Assembly: GCF_026650985.1 (NCBI RefSeq)
Contig: NZ_CP086239.1
Location: 4,862,501-4,926,500 of the forward strand
DNA: 64,000 nucleotides
Direction: 5' to 3'
Source of the DNA: Clostridium estertheticum
GTDB lineage: Bacteria > Bacillota > Clostridia > Clostridiales > Clostridiaceae
Part shown: one piece after another, positions 27,802 through 37,240 of the stretch
How the letters are laid out: each line of letters begins with the position of its first letter
Position numbering within the stretch: position 1 is the stretch's first letter
Notes under the pieces: model-generated
Database searches by the model: none
Seen by the model: the letters and a program-made list of their open reading frames with translations, nothing else
What the model was told of the DNA's origin: nothing
Position numbers and translations under genes: made by a program

Positions 27802-28830
27802 TTAATAATCAATTAAATATGTTATTGTAACTGTGGTTCCAAGATTTTTTTCTGATTGTATTTGAATTTTATGCTTTAAATTTTTTGCAAGAAGTGAACT
27901 TATGTAGAGACCTATACCCGAAGCATCCCTATATTTTCTTCCATTTTCACCTGTGAAAAATGGTTCGAAAACTCTATTAATATCACTTTTAGGAATTCCT
28001 ACACCTTCATCTACTATTTTAAGATTTACGCATTTATCCATTTTTTCTATTATAAATTTTATATTCTTATTTTCGCCTTTTATTGCAGAGTATTTCACTG
28101 CATTATTTATTATTTGTTCTAGCATAAATTTATTCCATTTTTTATCAGTTAAAACTTTAATGTTATCCTCTTTATGCTCAATTTGAGGAAATACTTTATT
28201 ATATATAAATAAGCTCTTTTTAAAATTGATAAGCTCCTTTAGGGAATCTACGAGATCTACTGCTTCTGGCTCATAGTCACGTACAAACTCATTCATTCTT
28301 AATATGTTTAAAAGTTGTTCAAGTCCATTATGAAGTTTATCATTTTCTTCTTTTATCTCCATAGCAAAGATGGCTAATGGCATATCGTGTGTATCTAGAT
28401 GCTCACTTTCAAATTTTTGTAATGCTAAGCTTATTATAGAAACCGGAGTCTTCATGTTATGTACCCATTGGGAGAAAAAATATCTAAAGGCGATTTCTTC
28501 TGAATTGGTTTTAGATAGTTTCATTTGATATTTTTTTTGAGTGTTTTTTAATATGTCATAAAAATATTTTTGCTGATTTGTTATCTGGAAGATCTTATTC
28601 ATTTCTAAGTTTTCCGAGTCTTGAACATTTATATTGAAATTGTAATATTTAAGCCACTCTATAACCATATGGATAGTAAATATTGTGGAGACTATTAGCA
28701 GTGGATAGAATATTTCTGATATATGTACCGTTATTTTATAATAAATAATTAGTATGATTATACTCAAATAAAAGGAAAAAATGTATCCTAAATTATCTTT
28801 TATAAAATTAATAAATATTTTTTTAATCAT
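27802..28830 (-). CDS. BceS-like intramembrane-sensing histidine kinase
   Basis: Two N-terminal membrane segments (about 13-31 and 38-56) are separated by only a few residues, so there is no outer sensor, as in BceS-type kinases that read the state of their ABC partner. The phospho-acceptor is His124 in QWVHNMKTPVS. The ATPase domain has NNAVKYS, DEGVGIP and SGIGLYISSLLAK. The start overlaps the response regulator stop (ATGA). It is part of the resistance-type module with the ABC genes downstream. Confidence 0.9.
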   Translation of the reverse strand: MIKKIFINFIKDNLGYIFSFYLSIIILIIYYKITVHISEIFYPLLIVSTIFTIHMVIEWLKYYNFNINVQDSENLEMNKIFQITNQQKYFYDILKNTQKKYQMKLSKTNSEEIAFRYFFSQWVHNMKTPVSIISLALQKFESEHLDTHDMPLAIFAMEIKEENDKLHNGLEQLLNILRMNEFVRDYEPEAVDLVDSLKELINFKKSLFIYNKVFPQIEHKEDNIKVLTDKKWNKFMLEQIINNAVKYSAIKGENKNIKFIIEKMDKCVNLKIVDEGVGIPKSDINRVFEPFFTGENGRKYRDASGIGLYISSLLAKNLKHKIQIQSEKNLGTTVTITYLIDY

Positions 28831-29501
28831 AATATAAGCACCTTGCTTTGATAGATATATCCTAACCCTCTTTTAGTTTTAATGACATCCCCAAGCCCGA
28901 GCATAGCTAATTTATTTCTTAGTCTGGTCACATTTACGGTTAAGGTGTGATCATCTACAAAAAATGTTTCATCCCATAATTCCTCTAGTAGTTCCTCTCT
29001 AGTGACTATAACATTCTCATTTTCTATAAGTTTATTTAATAACTGAAATTCTTTTTTTGATAATTCTAATATATTATTATTAACACTTATATCAAAGTTT
29101 TTTTTGTTTAATAGCAATCCATTAGAGCTGTTGTACTCACCACGGACCCTTCTAAATGATGCCTGAATCTTAGCTAATAAAAGTTCAAAACTGAAGGGCT
29201 TCACGATGTAGTCATCTGCACCCATTTCTAGCCCTCTGATTTGCTCAAATTCACTACTACGGGCTGATATGAATATTATTGGTACATCAGATTCTCTCCT
29301 AAAAGCCCTGCAAAGCTGAAATCCATCTGAATAAGGAAGATTTATATCAAGTAATATCAAATCGGGTTTAGTTTCAGAAAATTCAGTTTCTATATTGTTA
29401 AAGTCATTTATTAAAACTACATTATACGCATATTTTTCGATAAATTCCTTTATAAAACTGCTTAATTTTGTATCATCTTCTATAACAAGTATTTTATTCA
29501 T
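28827..29501 (-). CDS. BceR-like OmpR-family response regulator
   Basis: Receiver domain with EDD (8-10), phospho-acceptor Asp52 and KPFSF, followed by a winged-helix DNA-binding domain (LSKKEFQLLNKLIENEN, DDHTLTVNVTRLRNKL). It is the first gene of the BceRS-BceAB-like operon. A sequence fitting the BceR operator consensus lies at 29653-29668 between this gene and the RND exporter that diverges from it, so it may control its own operon, the RND operon or both. Confidence 0.9.
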   Translation of the reverse strand: MNKILVIEDDTKLSSFIKEFIEKYAYNVVLINDFNNIETEFSETKPDLILLDINLPYSDGFQLCRAFRRESDVPIIFISARSSEFEQIRGLEMGADDYIVKPFSFELLLAKIQASFRRVRGEYNSSNGLLLNKKNFDISVNNNILELSKKEFQLLNKLIENENVIVTREELLEELWDETFFVDDHTLTVNVTRLRNKLAMLGLGDVIKTKRGLGYIYQSKVLIL

Positions 29502-29520
29502 AGCAATATACCTCTAATTT

Positions 29521-29560
29521 TTAATTAAGACCGTAAGGTTAGCCTACGGTTTTATTAATT
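29521..29560. promoter_or_regulatory. Hairpin in the leader of the BceR-like gene
   Basis: TTAATTAAGACCGTAAGG and CCTACGGTTTTATTAATT form an imperfect stem with a 4-base loop. It lies 20 bases upstream of the response regulator start on the minus strand. A -10-like TATAAT on the minus strand (29563-29568) sits just before it, so it would be transcribed into the leader. Confidence 0.4.
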
Positions 29561-29652
29561 ACATTATAACCTTTCCTTTTGTTCAATGCTATATAATGCT
29601 ATTTTTGAAAATTTATTAATTTGTTAGGTTTACTTTTAATGTTTTGTCTAAT

Positions 29653-29668
29653 GTTACAACTTTGTAAC
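29653..29668. promoter_or_regulatory. Putative BceR-type operator
   Basis: GTTACAACTTTGTAAC is a perfect 6-bp inverted repeat with a 4-base spacer. It satisfies the BceR consensus TnACA-N4-TGTAA known from Bacillus. It stands in the 338-base gap between the BceR-like gene (minus) and RND exporter 1 (plus). Apart from this site and the leader hairpin, the gap is AT-rich with no gene. Confidence 0.6.
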
Positions 29669-29839
29669 AGAGTTGTGACTTTAATCTGTATATAAAGTGA
29701 TTAAATATGTGTAAAATATAGCAGAAATCTGTTTATATTATAACATTGAACATATATGTATATATAACGTAAGTATTATAAATTTTAGTAGATAATGTAG
29801 TCATAATTTTTTAATTATTAGTTAGAGGGGGATTCAAGA

Positions 29840-32800
29840 ATGAAAATTACAGAGTTTTGCGTGAAAAAGCCAATTGCTGTTATTATGGTGGTTTTGTTAA
29901 TAGTGGTACTCGGAGTGTCTGCATATTTAAAACTTGGCGCAGATTTACTTCCTTCAATGAATACGCCTGTAATAACCATATCAACTGTATACGGTGGTGC
30001 TGGTACAGAAGAAATAGAAAATGATATAGTTAAACCGGTAGAGGATGCAGTTTCAGGTATAAGTGGTATTGATAAACTGAATTCAGGATCTTCAGAAGGA
30101 TACGGTTCTACCACAATTACGTTTAAAATGGGAGTTGATATGAACACTGCATTTTTGGATGTTCAACAAGCTTTAGGAAAAGTAGTACTCCCTACAGATG
30201 CTCAAAAACCAGTAATAAGTAAGTTAGATGGAAATGCTGCTCCTATTATGATGTTTTCTGTCTCAAGCACGCTTCCTTATAGTAAATTATATGACAGTGC
30301 AGATGTAATAAAAAAATCATTAGAGAAAGTTGAGGGTGTTGGTACTGTAACATTAGAGGGTGCTTATAATAAAGAATTAATTGTTAATGTGGACAAAGTA
30401 CTTTTAGATAAGTATGGAATAGCAATTAATACCATAACTTCTAAACTTAAAAGTGAAAACTCAAATATACCAGCAGGTTTATTTAAGCAAGGAGATTCTA
30501 ATCAAAGTATAAGAGTACTTGCTCAATTTAAAGATATAAAAGATGCACAAAATATCCAAATTCCAATGGCAAATGGTGGAACCATAAGACTTGGTGAAAT
30601 TGCAGATGTAAAGCTAGATTATCCAGATAAAACGGAACTCGTAAGATTAAATGGAAAGGGTTCTATAGGTATATTTGTTCAAAAACAAAGTGACGCAAAT
30701 ATAGTTAAAACTGCTAATGCTGTAAAAAAACAGTTAGAGGTCTTAAAAGAGAGTCTTCCAAAGCAAACAACATTAGAGATAACAACGGATTCATCAAGTT
30801 TTATAAATTCCTCACTTAAGGAGGTTAAATCTGGTCTTGTTGAGGGTATTATTACAACAATTTTAGTTATGTTCCTTTTCCTTAGAAGCACAAAGTCTTC
30901 TTTGATAATATTTATTGCAATACCAACATCTCTTATTGGAACCATATTAATGATGTCTCTTTTTGGTTTTACACTTAATATGTTGTCACTACTAGCTTTA
31001 TCCCTCTGCATAGGTATTCTTGTAGATGACTCTGTAGTGGTACTTGAAAATATTCAAAGACACATAAATTTAGGGACACCTCTTAGGCAAGCAGTTTTAG
31101 ATGGGCGAAATGAAATAAGTATGGCGGCTATATCCATAACCTTATGCGATGTAGTTGTATTTGGCCCAATATCTTTTATGTCAGGGATGATGGGTCAACT
31201 TTTTAAACAGTTTGGACTTACAGTAGTTTTTGCTGCTTTGATTTCCCTACTTGTTTCTTTTACCCTTACACCTATGCTTGCTTCAAAATTATTAAAGGAA
31301 AAAGAAAACAATTCAGAAGTTGAGCTTAGGGATAAAAAAATCAACAAAGAAGGAATAGTTTATAAGATAAAAGGAATAGTTGATAATATAACTGATAAAT
31401 TCTATTCCTTTTATAAGAAATATCTTATATTTGCTCTAAATCACAGATGGCAGGTAGTAAGTGTTGTGTTATTGCTATTGGTGTGTAGTATTGCATTAAT
31501 TCCTCTTAAATTTATTAAAACTGAATTTGCAACTGCAACGGATCAAAGTGCCTTTAAAATTAATATAAAACTTAGAGCAGACAGTGATGTTAAACTTACT
31601 AATGATAAAGTTAAAGAGATTGAACAGCATTTAAAGACAATAAAAGAAGTTAATAATTACTTTACTGTTGTTGGTAATGGAAATAATGAAGCTTCTGCAC
31701 AAATTAATGTTAATCTAGTGGGAAAAGGGTCAAGGAAAAAAGGTCAAGCCCAGATTGCTTCAGAGACACGTGAATGGAGTAAAAGGCTTACAGGAATAGA
31801 TATATCTGTAGATGAAACTAGTGCAATGGGTTCTCCAGGTAAGCCTATTGCAATAAATATAACGGGTGCTGATAAGGAAGTCTTAAAGCAATTAAGCATT
31901 AAAGTACAGAATGCAATACAGGAAGTCCCAGGAATAATAGATGTAAGTAACAATATTCAAGCGAATCAGAATCAAATCGCTGTTGAAATTGATCGGATTG
32001 CCACCGCAAAATATGGAATTGCACCTTCTGAGATAGCAAAAGCTCTTAGTGCTACGACGGTGAAAGGAGTAGATGGTGGTGTATTTAGGGAAAATGGTGA
32101 TGAATATGATGTGGTTGTAAAGCTTGCTAAGGATCAAATAGTCACAATGGCGGATTTATCCACAATAAAAGTGGCCAATTCAGCTGGCTTACAATTTTCT
32201 CTTGATCAACTAGCAAAGATCTATATGTCAGATAGTCCACAACAAACATTAAGATTAAACCGTAAGGAAATGGGCACCATTTCAGCTAATATTCAAGGAA
32301 GACCTCTTGGTAGTATTACACCAGAGGTTGAGAAGAAAGTAAGCGAGATTACGATGCCAAACAATTATGAACTAGATTATGGCGGTGATCAAAAGCAGAT
32401 GAGCGATTCCTTTGTTTCGTTAATACTAGCTATGGCTCTATCCGTTATGCTTGTATATATGATATTAGTTGTTTTATATGAATCTTTTTTAACGCCTTTA
32501 CTAAGGATGCTTTCATTACCTTGTGGATTAATTGGGGCATTAATAGGGCTAGCTATTACAGGAAATGCTTTAAATATTGTTTCAATTATTGGATTAATAA
32601 TGCTTGATGGTCTATCAGCTAAAAGTGGAACATTATTAATAGATTACACAATGACTCTTATGAAAACAGGCATGCCTTTAAGAGAAGCACTATTAGAATC
32701 TGGAGTTACAAGATTAAGGCCAATACTCATGACTACTGCAACTATGATAGTTGGAATGTTACCCTCAGCACTCGCTACTGCTGAAGGTAGCGAATTTAGG

Positions 32801-32962
32801 GTAGGTATGGCTGTTGCACTTATAGGAGGAATGATTACATCTACACTTATTTCACCAGTAATTATTCCCGTAGTATATACATTAATGGATGATCTTAATG
32901 AAAAGTTCTTTTCCAAAAAGAAAAAAAGATCTAATAAAAAAGATGAAGGGGTTACATTATGA
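29840..32962 (+). CDS. RND-family exporter 1 (HAE1/SwrC type)
   Basis: The 1040-residue protein has the RND layout: one N-terminal membrane segment, an outer porter domain, six central segments, a second outer domain and a final membrane block. The proton-relay aspartates of the fourth segment are present as Asp396-Asp397 in GILVDDSVVVLEN. The binding site AGGGGG precedes the ATG. Bacillus SwrC is the best-known Gram-positive relative, giving self-resistance to surfactin. The stop overlaps the start of the fusion-protein gene. A BceRS-type regulator gene diverges from it. The substrate is unknown. A paralogue lies at 38618-41701. Confidence 0.92.
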   Translation: MKITEFCVKKPIAVIMVVLLIVVLGVSAYLKLGADLLPSMNTPVITISTVYGGAGTEEIENDIVKPVEDAVSGISGIDKLNSGSSEGYGSTTITFKMGVDMNTAFLDVQQALGKVVLPTDAQKPVISKLDGNAAPIMMFSVSSTLPYSKLYDSADVIKKSLEKVEGVGTVTLEGAYNKELIVNVDKVLLDKYGIAINTITSKLKSENSNIPAGLFKQGDSNQSIRVLAQFKDIKDAQNIQIPMANGGTIRLGEIADVKLDYPDKTELVRLNGKGSIGIFVQKQSDANIVKTANAVKKQLEVLKESLPKQTTLEITTDSSSFINSSLKEVKSGLVEGIITTILVMFLFLRSTKSSLIIFIAIPTSLIGTILMMSLFGFTLNMLSLLALSLCIGILVDDSVVVLENIQRHINLGTPLRQAVLDGRNEISMAAISITLCDVVVFGPISFMSGMMGQLFKQFGLTVVFAALISLLVSFTLTPMLASKLLKEKENNSEVELRDKKINKEGIVYKIKGIVDNITDKFYSFYKKYLIFALNHRWQVVSVVLLLLVCSIALIPLKFIKTEFATATDQSAFKINIKLRADSDVKLTNDKVKEIEQHLKTIKEVNNYFTVVGNGNNEASAQINVNLVGKGSRKKGQAQIASETREWSKRLTGIDISVDETSAMGSPGKPIAINITGADKEVLKQLSIKVQNAIQEVPGIIDVSNNIQANQNQIAVEIDRIATAKYGIAPSEIAKALSATTVKGVDGGVFRENGDEYDVVVKLAKDQIVTMADLSTIKVANSAGLQFSLDQLAKIYMSDSPQQTLRLNRKEMGTISANIQGRPLGSITPEVEKKVSEITMPNNYELDYGGDQKQMSDSFVSLILAMALSVMLVYMILVVLYESFLTPLLRMLSLPCGLIGALIGLAITGNALNIVSIIGLIMLDGLSAKSGTLLIDYTMTLMKTGMPLREALLESGVTRLRPILMTTATMIVGMLPSALATAEGSEFRVGMAVALIGGMITSTLISPVIIPVVYTLMDDLNEKFFSKKKKRSNKKDEGVTL

Positions 32963-34203
32963 TGAAGCTTAAAGGGATTAAAGGATTTTTATTAATAAGT
33001 ATTACCTTGAGTATAACTTTAATAGGAGTGGGGTGTGCAAGTAAAAGTGTAACTACGAGTGATAATTCAAAGAGTGTTAAGGCGACTCCCGTTAGCATAT
33101 CTTCAATAACAACAACTACAAAATATGGAAGCGAATTAACAGCTTCAAGTGAAACGGTGGTTACCTCTAAAATAGCTGGGAGAGTTGATGGTGTAAATGC
33201 AAATGTTGGCCAGAGCGTAAAAAAAGGAGATATTTTATTCACCTTAGATAAATTGGAGCTTACAGCGCAATATAATGGAGCGAAAGCAGCCCTTGACACT
33301 GCTAATGCAACTCTTGTTAAAAGCAGTGATTCAGGATACGCACAGCAATTGATATCGGCAAATTCAGCAGCTGATATTGCACGATCCGCATATAATGATG
33401 CGAAAAATAATTATAATACAATTCATCAGCAATATAATATAGGAGACTCTGCGAAAAGCGAACTTGATTCCGCAAAATCAAAGATGGATAGTGCATCGCT
33501 TCAGGTTAGCACCGCGAGTGACTCTTTATCACTATTAAAATCAAAAACAGGACCACAAACTGATGCTGCGGCTGCAGGTCAGGTTCAGCAAGCTAAGGCG
33601 TCACTTGATCTAGCACAAATACAAATTAATAATGCTACTATTACATCACCTATAAATGGAGTTATATCTGAGAGAAATGTTGAAGTTGGCGAAGTGGTAG
33701 CAAGTTCAGTTAGTGTTTTTACAATAATTGATACAAGTAGCCTAAGAGCTGAGGTAAATATGACAGACAAAGATGTTATAAAGGTAAAAGTAAATCAGAA
33801 AATACCTGTACAAATATCATCTATGAATAATAAAATTGTAGAAGGCATAGTAGACACAATAAGTCCTTCTGCAGATGCTAAAACACAATTATATACAGTA
33901 AAGCTTAAAATAGAGAATACTTCTAATTTATTAAAACCAGGAATGATATTAAGAGTTGAGTTTCCAAGTGTTGCAAAAGCAGATATACCTGTAGTGCCAA
34001 ACGGAGCAATATTTACAGAAAATAGTGTGCAATATGTATATATAGTTGAGGCTAATAAACTAAAAAAGAAACAAGTAGTCGTGGGGATATCAAATACGGA
34101 ACAAACTGAGATTGTCAGTGGTATAAAACTTGGTGATCAAGTAATAACTGAGGGTCAAAGCTTTTTAAATGATGGCCAGAAGGTGAAGATTCTTAGTAAA
34201 TAA
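32959..34203 (+). CDS. RND membrane-fusion lipoprotein 1
   Basis: The N-terminus has a hydrophobic signal ending in IGVGCAS, so Cys26 or so is probably lipidated and the protein tethered outside the membrane. The order is a lipoyl half-motif (VDGVNANVGQSVKKGDILF), a coiled-coil hairpin of about 110 residues, the second lipoyl half (SPINGVISERNVEVGEVV) and beta-barrel and proximal domains. It couples to the RND pump; the ATG overlaps the pump's stop (ATGATG). There is no outer membrane in this cell type, so its outward partner is open. The next gene, 17 bases on, encodes an SLH protein. Confidence 0.88.
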   Translation: MMKLKGIKGFLLISITLSITLIGVGCASKSVTTSDNSKSVKATPVSISSITTTTKYGSELTASSETVVTSKIAGRVDGVNANVGQSVKKGDILFTLDKLELTAQYNGAKAALDTANATLVKSSDSGYAQQLISANSAADIARSAYNDAKNNYNTIHQQYNIGDSAKSELDSAKSKMDSASLQVSTASDSLSLLKSKTGPQTDAAAAGQVQQAKASLDLAQIQINNATITSPINGVISERNVEVGEVVASSVSVFTIIDTSSLRAEVNMTDKDVIKVKVNQKIPVQISSMNNKIVEGIVDTISPSADAKTQLYTVKLKIENTSNLLKPGMILRVEFPSVAKADIPVVPNGAIFTENSVQYVYIVEANKLKKKQVVVGISNTEQTEIVSGIKLGDQVITEGQSFLNDGQKVKILSK

Positions 34204-34220
34204 AAAAGGATGGTGTAAAA

Positions 34221-36440
34221 ATGAAAATAAAAAAATTGTTTTTGGGTATTGTATTAATGTGTTCGATGTTAATAAATGTTATAGTTCCTAATCTTGCTTT
34301 TGCAACTACGTTAGATTACAAAACATCTGTTGCAAAGATGAAGCAGCTTGGAATAATAGATAGTACAGTTACGAATGTTAACAAAAAAATGACTAATGGG
34401 GAATTAATAAAGGCGATGGCTATAGCTGATGGGTTAGGGGATAGCGCATCGAGTCTTCGTGGTAAAACAATATTTCCAGATGTAGCTAGTGGTAGTGTCC
34501 TTAGTGGGTACGTTAATGCTGTTGTTGGAGAGGGACTTTTATATGGCACAAATGATGGTTATTTCCATCCATCAAGTAGTGCTACTTATCAAGATATTTG
34601 TGTTAATATGGTACGCCTTTTAGGGTATTCAAAATCGGATTTAACAGGAAGTTTCCCTATTAATTATATAAAAAAAGCATCTGATTTAGAGCTGACAGAT
34701 AAACTTAATTTAAGAACTACTGATACGATTTCTATTAATGCTGCAGCTGTAATGTTTGATAGACTACTTAGTACGCAGGTAAAGGGTAGTACTACTAAAG
34801 AGAATTTTTCTCAGGCGAGTAATTTATATACAGATTGTATTATACAAGATGATTCGGATTCTTATGATAATCTAGCAGATAATGAAATATTAACAGATAA
34901 AGGTATTATGACAATTTCGGCCATTAATAAAAAGAAGATTCAGGTCGGACCAACATTTAGGGTCAGAATAGAGGACGGACAAATTACAAAGGTTTATGGT
35001 GAGCTTAGAGCAACTGTAAGCGTTACTGTAAACACAATACTCGGTAATGTTGTTTATTATGATAAAAATGGCGCCCAGACGAGCATGACTCTGCCATCTG
35101 GTATTAGTTATTATTATCATGGTCAAAAACAAGATTATGCTAATCTTAATAGTATATTAGTACCTGATATGTCTATAATAATTGATAATAGTGATAAGGT
35201 TTTAAATGGCTACGCTGTTATAACGGACCCTATATACAGTAAACCAGAGCTTGGTCGAGATTTTAATACAAAGTCAGATACACTAGGAGGTATAAATTTC
35301 GATCTTGATACTAAGATAATGAAGAATGGCAAGGTTATAACAAAAGAAGAAATTGGGGATAGGGATGTAGTATATAGCGTCACTGATATAAATGGTAATA
35401 ATAGATATATACTTGTCACTTCAAATTATATAGAGGGAAATATTACAGAGTTTATTACGAGTGGTGATGCAACAAATGCTATTGAAGTAGATAAAAAGAG
35501 CTACACTTATAGTAAGGATATGGATATTAGTAATCTTTCTTCTTTTAAAACAGGAGATTTGGTATCTGTAATGCTAGGGCATGATGGCAAGGTAGTTGGT
35601 ATAAAAAGCATAGAACAGAAAATTGGTAGTATGGGGGAATATTTAATACTTGGAAATCTTAAGACTTCAGACAAGTTAGCTGATAATCAAGTTATTACGG
35701 ATAAAGGGACTTTAACCGTAAAGGATGGACTAACTCCTCTAGAAATTGGTGTTAAATACCAATTATATGTTAGTGATACTATGATTACTAAAATTGATAG
35801 AAAAGAAAATTCCACAGAAAAATATTCTGTAACTAGTGTAGCAAGCCCGTTAATAGCTTACACGGATGATTCAGGCACAGCTAAAACTATGACACTTCCA
35901 AAAGCGTCTTTATATTATTATCATGGAGTGTCTGTGGATTATGAAGTTGCAGCCAAAGCTGTGAGAGCTTATTCTTCAATTATTTTAACAAAGAAAAGCG
36001 ATAATGTAGGATATGATTATGCTGTTATAGTTGATGCGAATTTTGGTGAACCACAGGTCTATAAAGCTGATAACGTTAAACTTATAAATCAGTTTAAGAA
36101 TACAAAGTATAATTATATTTATAGAAATGCAAATATACAAGAAACTGATTTAAATGCTTATGACGTAGTTTATTTTGTATCAGATATATGGAATAAAAAC
36201 ACCTTCGTTTATGTATATGATAAAGTTAAAATCGGAACAATTAAAGCAGTTACACCAGATATACTTAATCCGACAGGAGTAACTATTGATAGTGTAAACT
36301 ATACATTTAGTAAGCATTTCAATAAAGCGAGACTTAACAATTATGATGGTAGTATAGACAGTTTTTTAACCGAGGTTAAAGTAGATGAATTTAAAACATT
36401 AGTTTTGGGTATTGATGGTACTATAGTTGATATTCATTAA
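34221..36440 (+). CDS. SLH-domain wall protein B (739 aa)
   Basis: The signal peptide ends at AFA (26-28). Three SLH-like repeats occupy about 30-195; the central one reads IFPDVASGSVLSGYV then GTNDGYFHPSSSATYQD, so TRAE is again replaced. The C-terminal 540 residues contain two related blocks with YYYHG motifs. It should be a wall- or S-layer-bound protein. It is read with the RND pump and fusion protein (17-base gap). By eye I count about 31 residue differences from the paralogue at 43045-45264, and bases 34461-34889 are identical to 43285-43713. Confidence 0.9.
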   Translation: MKIKKLFLGIVLMCSMLINVIVPNLAFATTLDYKTSVAKMKQLGIIDSTVTNVNKKMTNGELIKAMAIADGLGDSASSLRGKTIFPDVASGSVLSGYVNAVVGEGLLYGTNDGYFHPSSSATYQDICVNMVRLLGYSKSDLTGSFPINYIKKASDLELTDKLNLRTTDTISINAAAVMFDRLLSTQVKGSTTKENFSQASNLYTDCIIQDDSDSYDNLADNEILTDKGIMTISAINKKKIQVGPTFRVRIEDGQITKVYGELRATVSVTVNTILGNVVYYDKNGAQTSMTLPSGISYYYHGQKQDYANLNSILVPDMSIIIDNSDKVLNGYAVITDPIYSKPELGRDFNTKSDTLGGINFDLDTKIMKNGKVITKEEIGDRDVVYSVTDINGNNRYILVTSNYIEGNITEFITSGDATNAIEVDKKSYTYSKDMDISNLSSFKTGDLVSVMLGHDGKVVGIKSIEQKIGSMGEYLILGNLKTSDKLADNQVITDKGTLTVKDGLTPLEIGVKYQLYVSDTMITKIDRKENSTEKYSVTSVASPLIAYTDDSGTAKTMTLPKASLYYYHGVSVDYEVAAKAVRAYSSIILTKKSDNVGYDYAVIVDANFGEPQVYKADNVKLINQFKNTKYNYIYRNANIQETDLNAYDVVYFVSDIWNKNTFVYVYDKVKIGTIKAVTPDILNPTGVTIDSVNYTFSKHFNKARLNNYDGSIDSFLTEVKVDEFKTLVLGIDGTIVDIH

Positions 36441-36446
36441 AATCTT

Positions 36447-36481
36447 AAGAAGGAAACCTTTTAAAGAAGGGTTTCCTTCTT
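36447..36481. terminator. Bidirectional terminator
   Basis: AAGAAGGAAACC pairs with GGTTTCCTTCTT. It sits between the SLH gene and the convergent response regulator gene. Confidence 0.85.
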
Positions 36482-36491
36482 TGTTTATATA

Positions 36492-37151
36492 TTAAATTTG
36501 ACACTTGCTAATAAATACTGCAAGTTCAGTTCTACTGTTAAGTTCAAGTTTCTCAAGTATTTTTGTGACATAATTTTTTACGGTACCCAGTCTTAAAAAG
36601 AGAATCTCACAAATATATTTGTTATTTTTACCTTGGGCAATCAGCTTTGCAACATCTATCTCTCTTGGCGTAAGTATATCTAATTTATATTTTTGATTAT
36701 AAACTTTACGAGAAGAGTGATTTTCACTAGTTAATGAATTAAAAGCTGTAACTATTTTTAGGGCTACCCCTGGATCAAGGAACATAGTACCGTCATAAGC
36801 TGTTTTTATTGCTTTTATTATATAGTCTGAACCGGCATCCTTTAATATGTAACCATCCGCCCCATTTTTTATTGCTTTAAATATATACTCATCTTCACTA
36901 AAGGTTGTAAGGATTATTACCTTTACATCTGCATATTTTTCTTTAATGATTTTAGTAGCTTCAACACCGTCCATTATTGGCATTCTAACATCCATAAGAA
37001 TTACATCTGGAAGCACCTTATTTAAAAGAATAAGCAACTGTCTACCATTTTCAGCCTCTCCAAGTATGTTAATGCCCTCGTCCAAGCTTAATATCATCTT
37101 TATTCCTTCTCTTACTATTTTCTGATCATCAGCTAATATAACATTTATCAT
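36492..37151 (-). CDS. NarL/LuxR-family response regulator
   Basis: Receiver domain with ADD (7-9), phospho-acceptor Asp54 in ILMDVRMP and the invariant Lys in YILKDAG. A LuxR-type HTH follows at about 153-215 (LTPREIDVAKLIAQGKNN, GTVKNYVTKILEKL). A GGGGGAAC binding site lies upstream of the ATG. It is paired with the DesK-type kinase encoded just before it on the same strand (89-base gap). It converges on SLH gene B, while its kinase gene diverges from RND exporter 2, the likely target. Confidence 0.92.
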   Translation of the reverse strand: MINVILADDQKIVREGIKMILSLDEGINILGEAENGRQLLILLNKVLPDVILMDVRMPIMDGVEATKIIKEKYADVKVIILTTFSEDEYIFKAIKNGADGYILKDAGSDYIIKAIKTAYDGTMFLDPGVALKIVTAFNSLTSENHSSRKVYNQKYKLDILTPREIDVAKLIAQGKNNKYICEILFLRLGTVKNYVTKILEKLELNSRTELAVFISKCQI

Positions 37152-37240
37152 ATTTTACAGTTCCCCCATTTTAATTTAGAAATTATAATGTTTTATATAA
37201 TTCCTTTCCTTTAACACACTAAAGTAATATACATTCTCTT

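Noticed and set aside
29521-29560. Terminator
   Set aside because: It lies in a divergent gap with no gene ending on either side, so it is listed as a leader hairpin instead.
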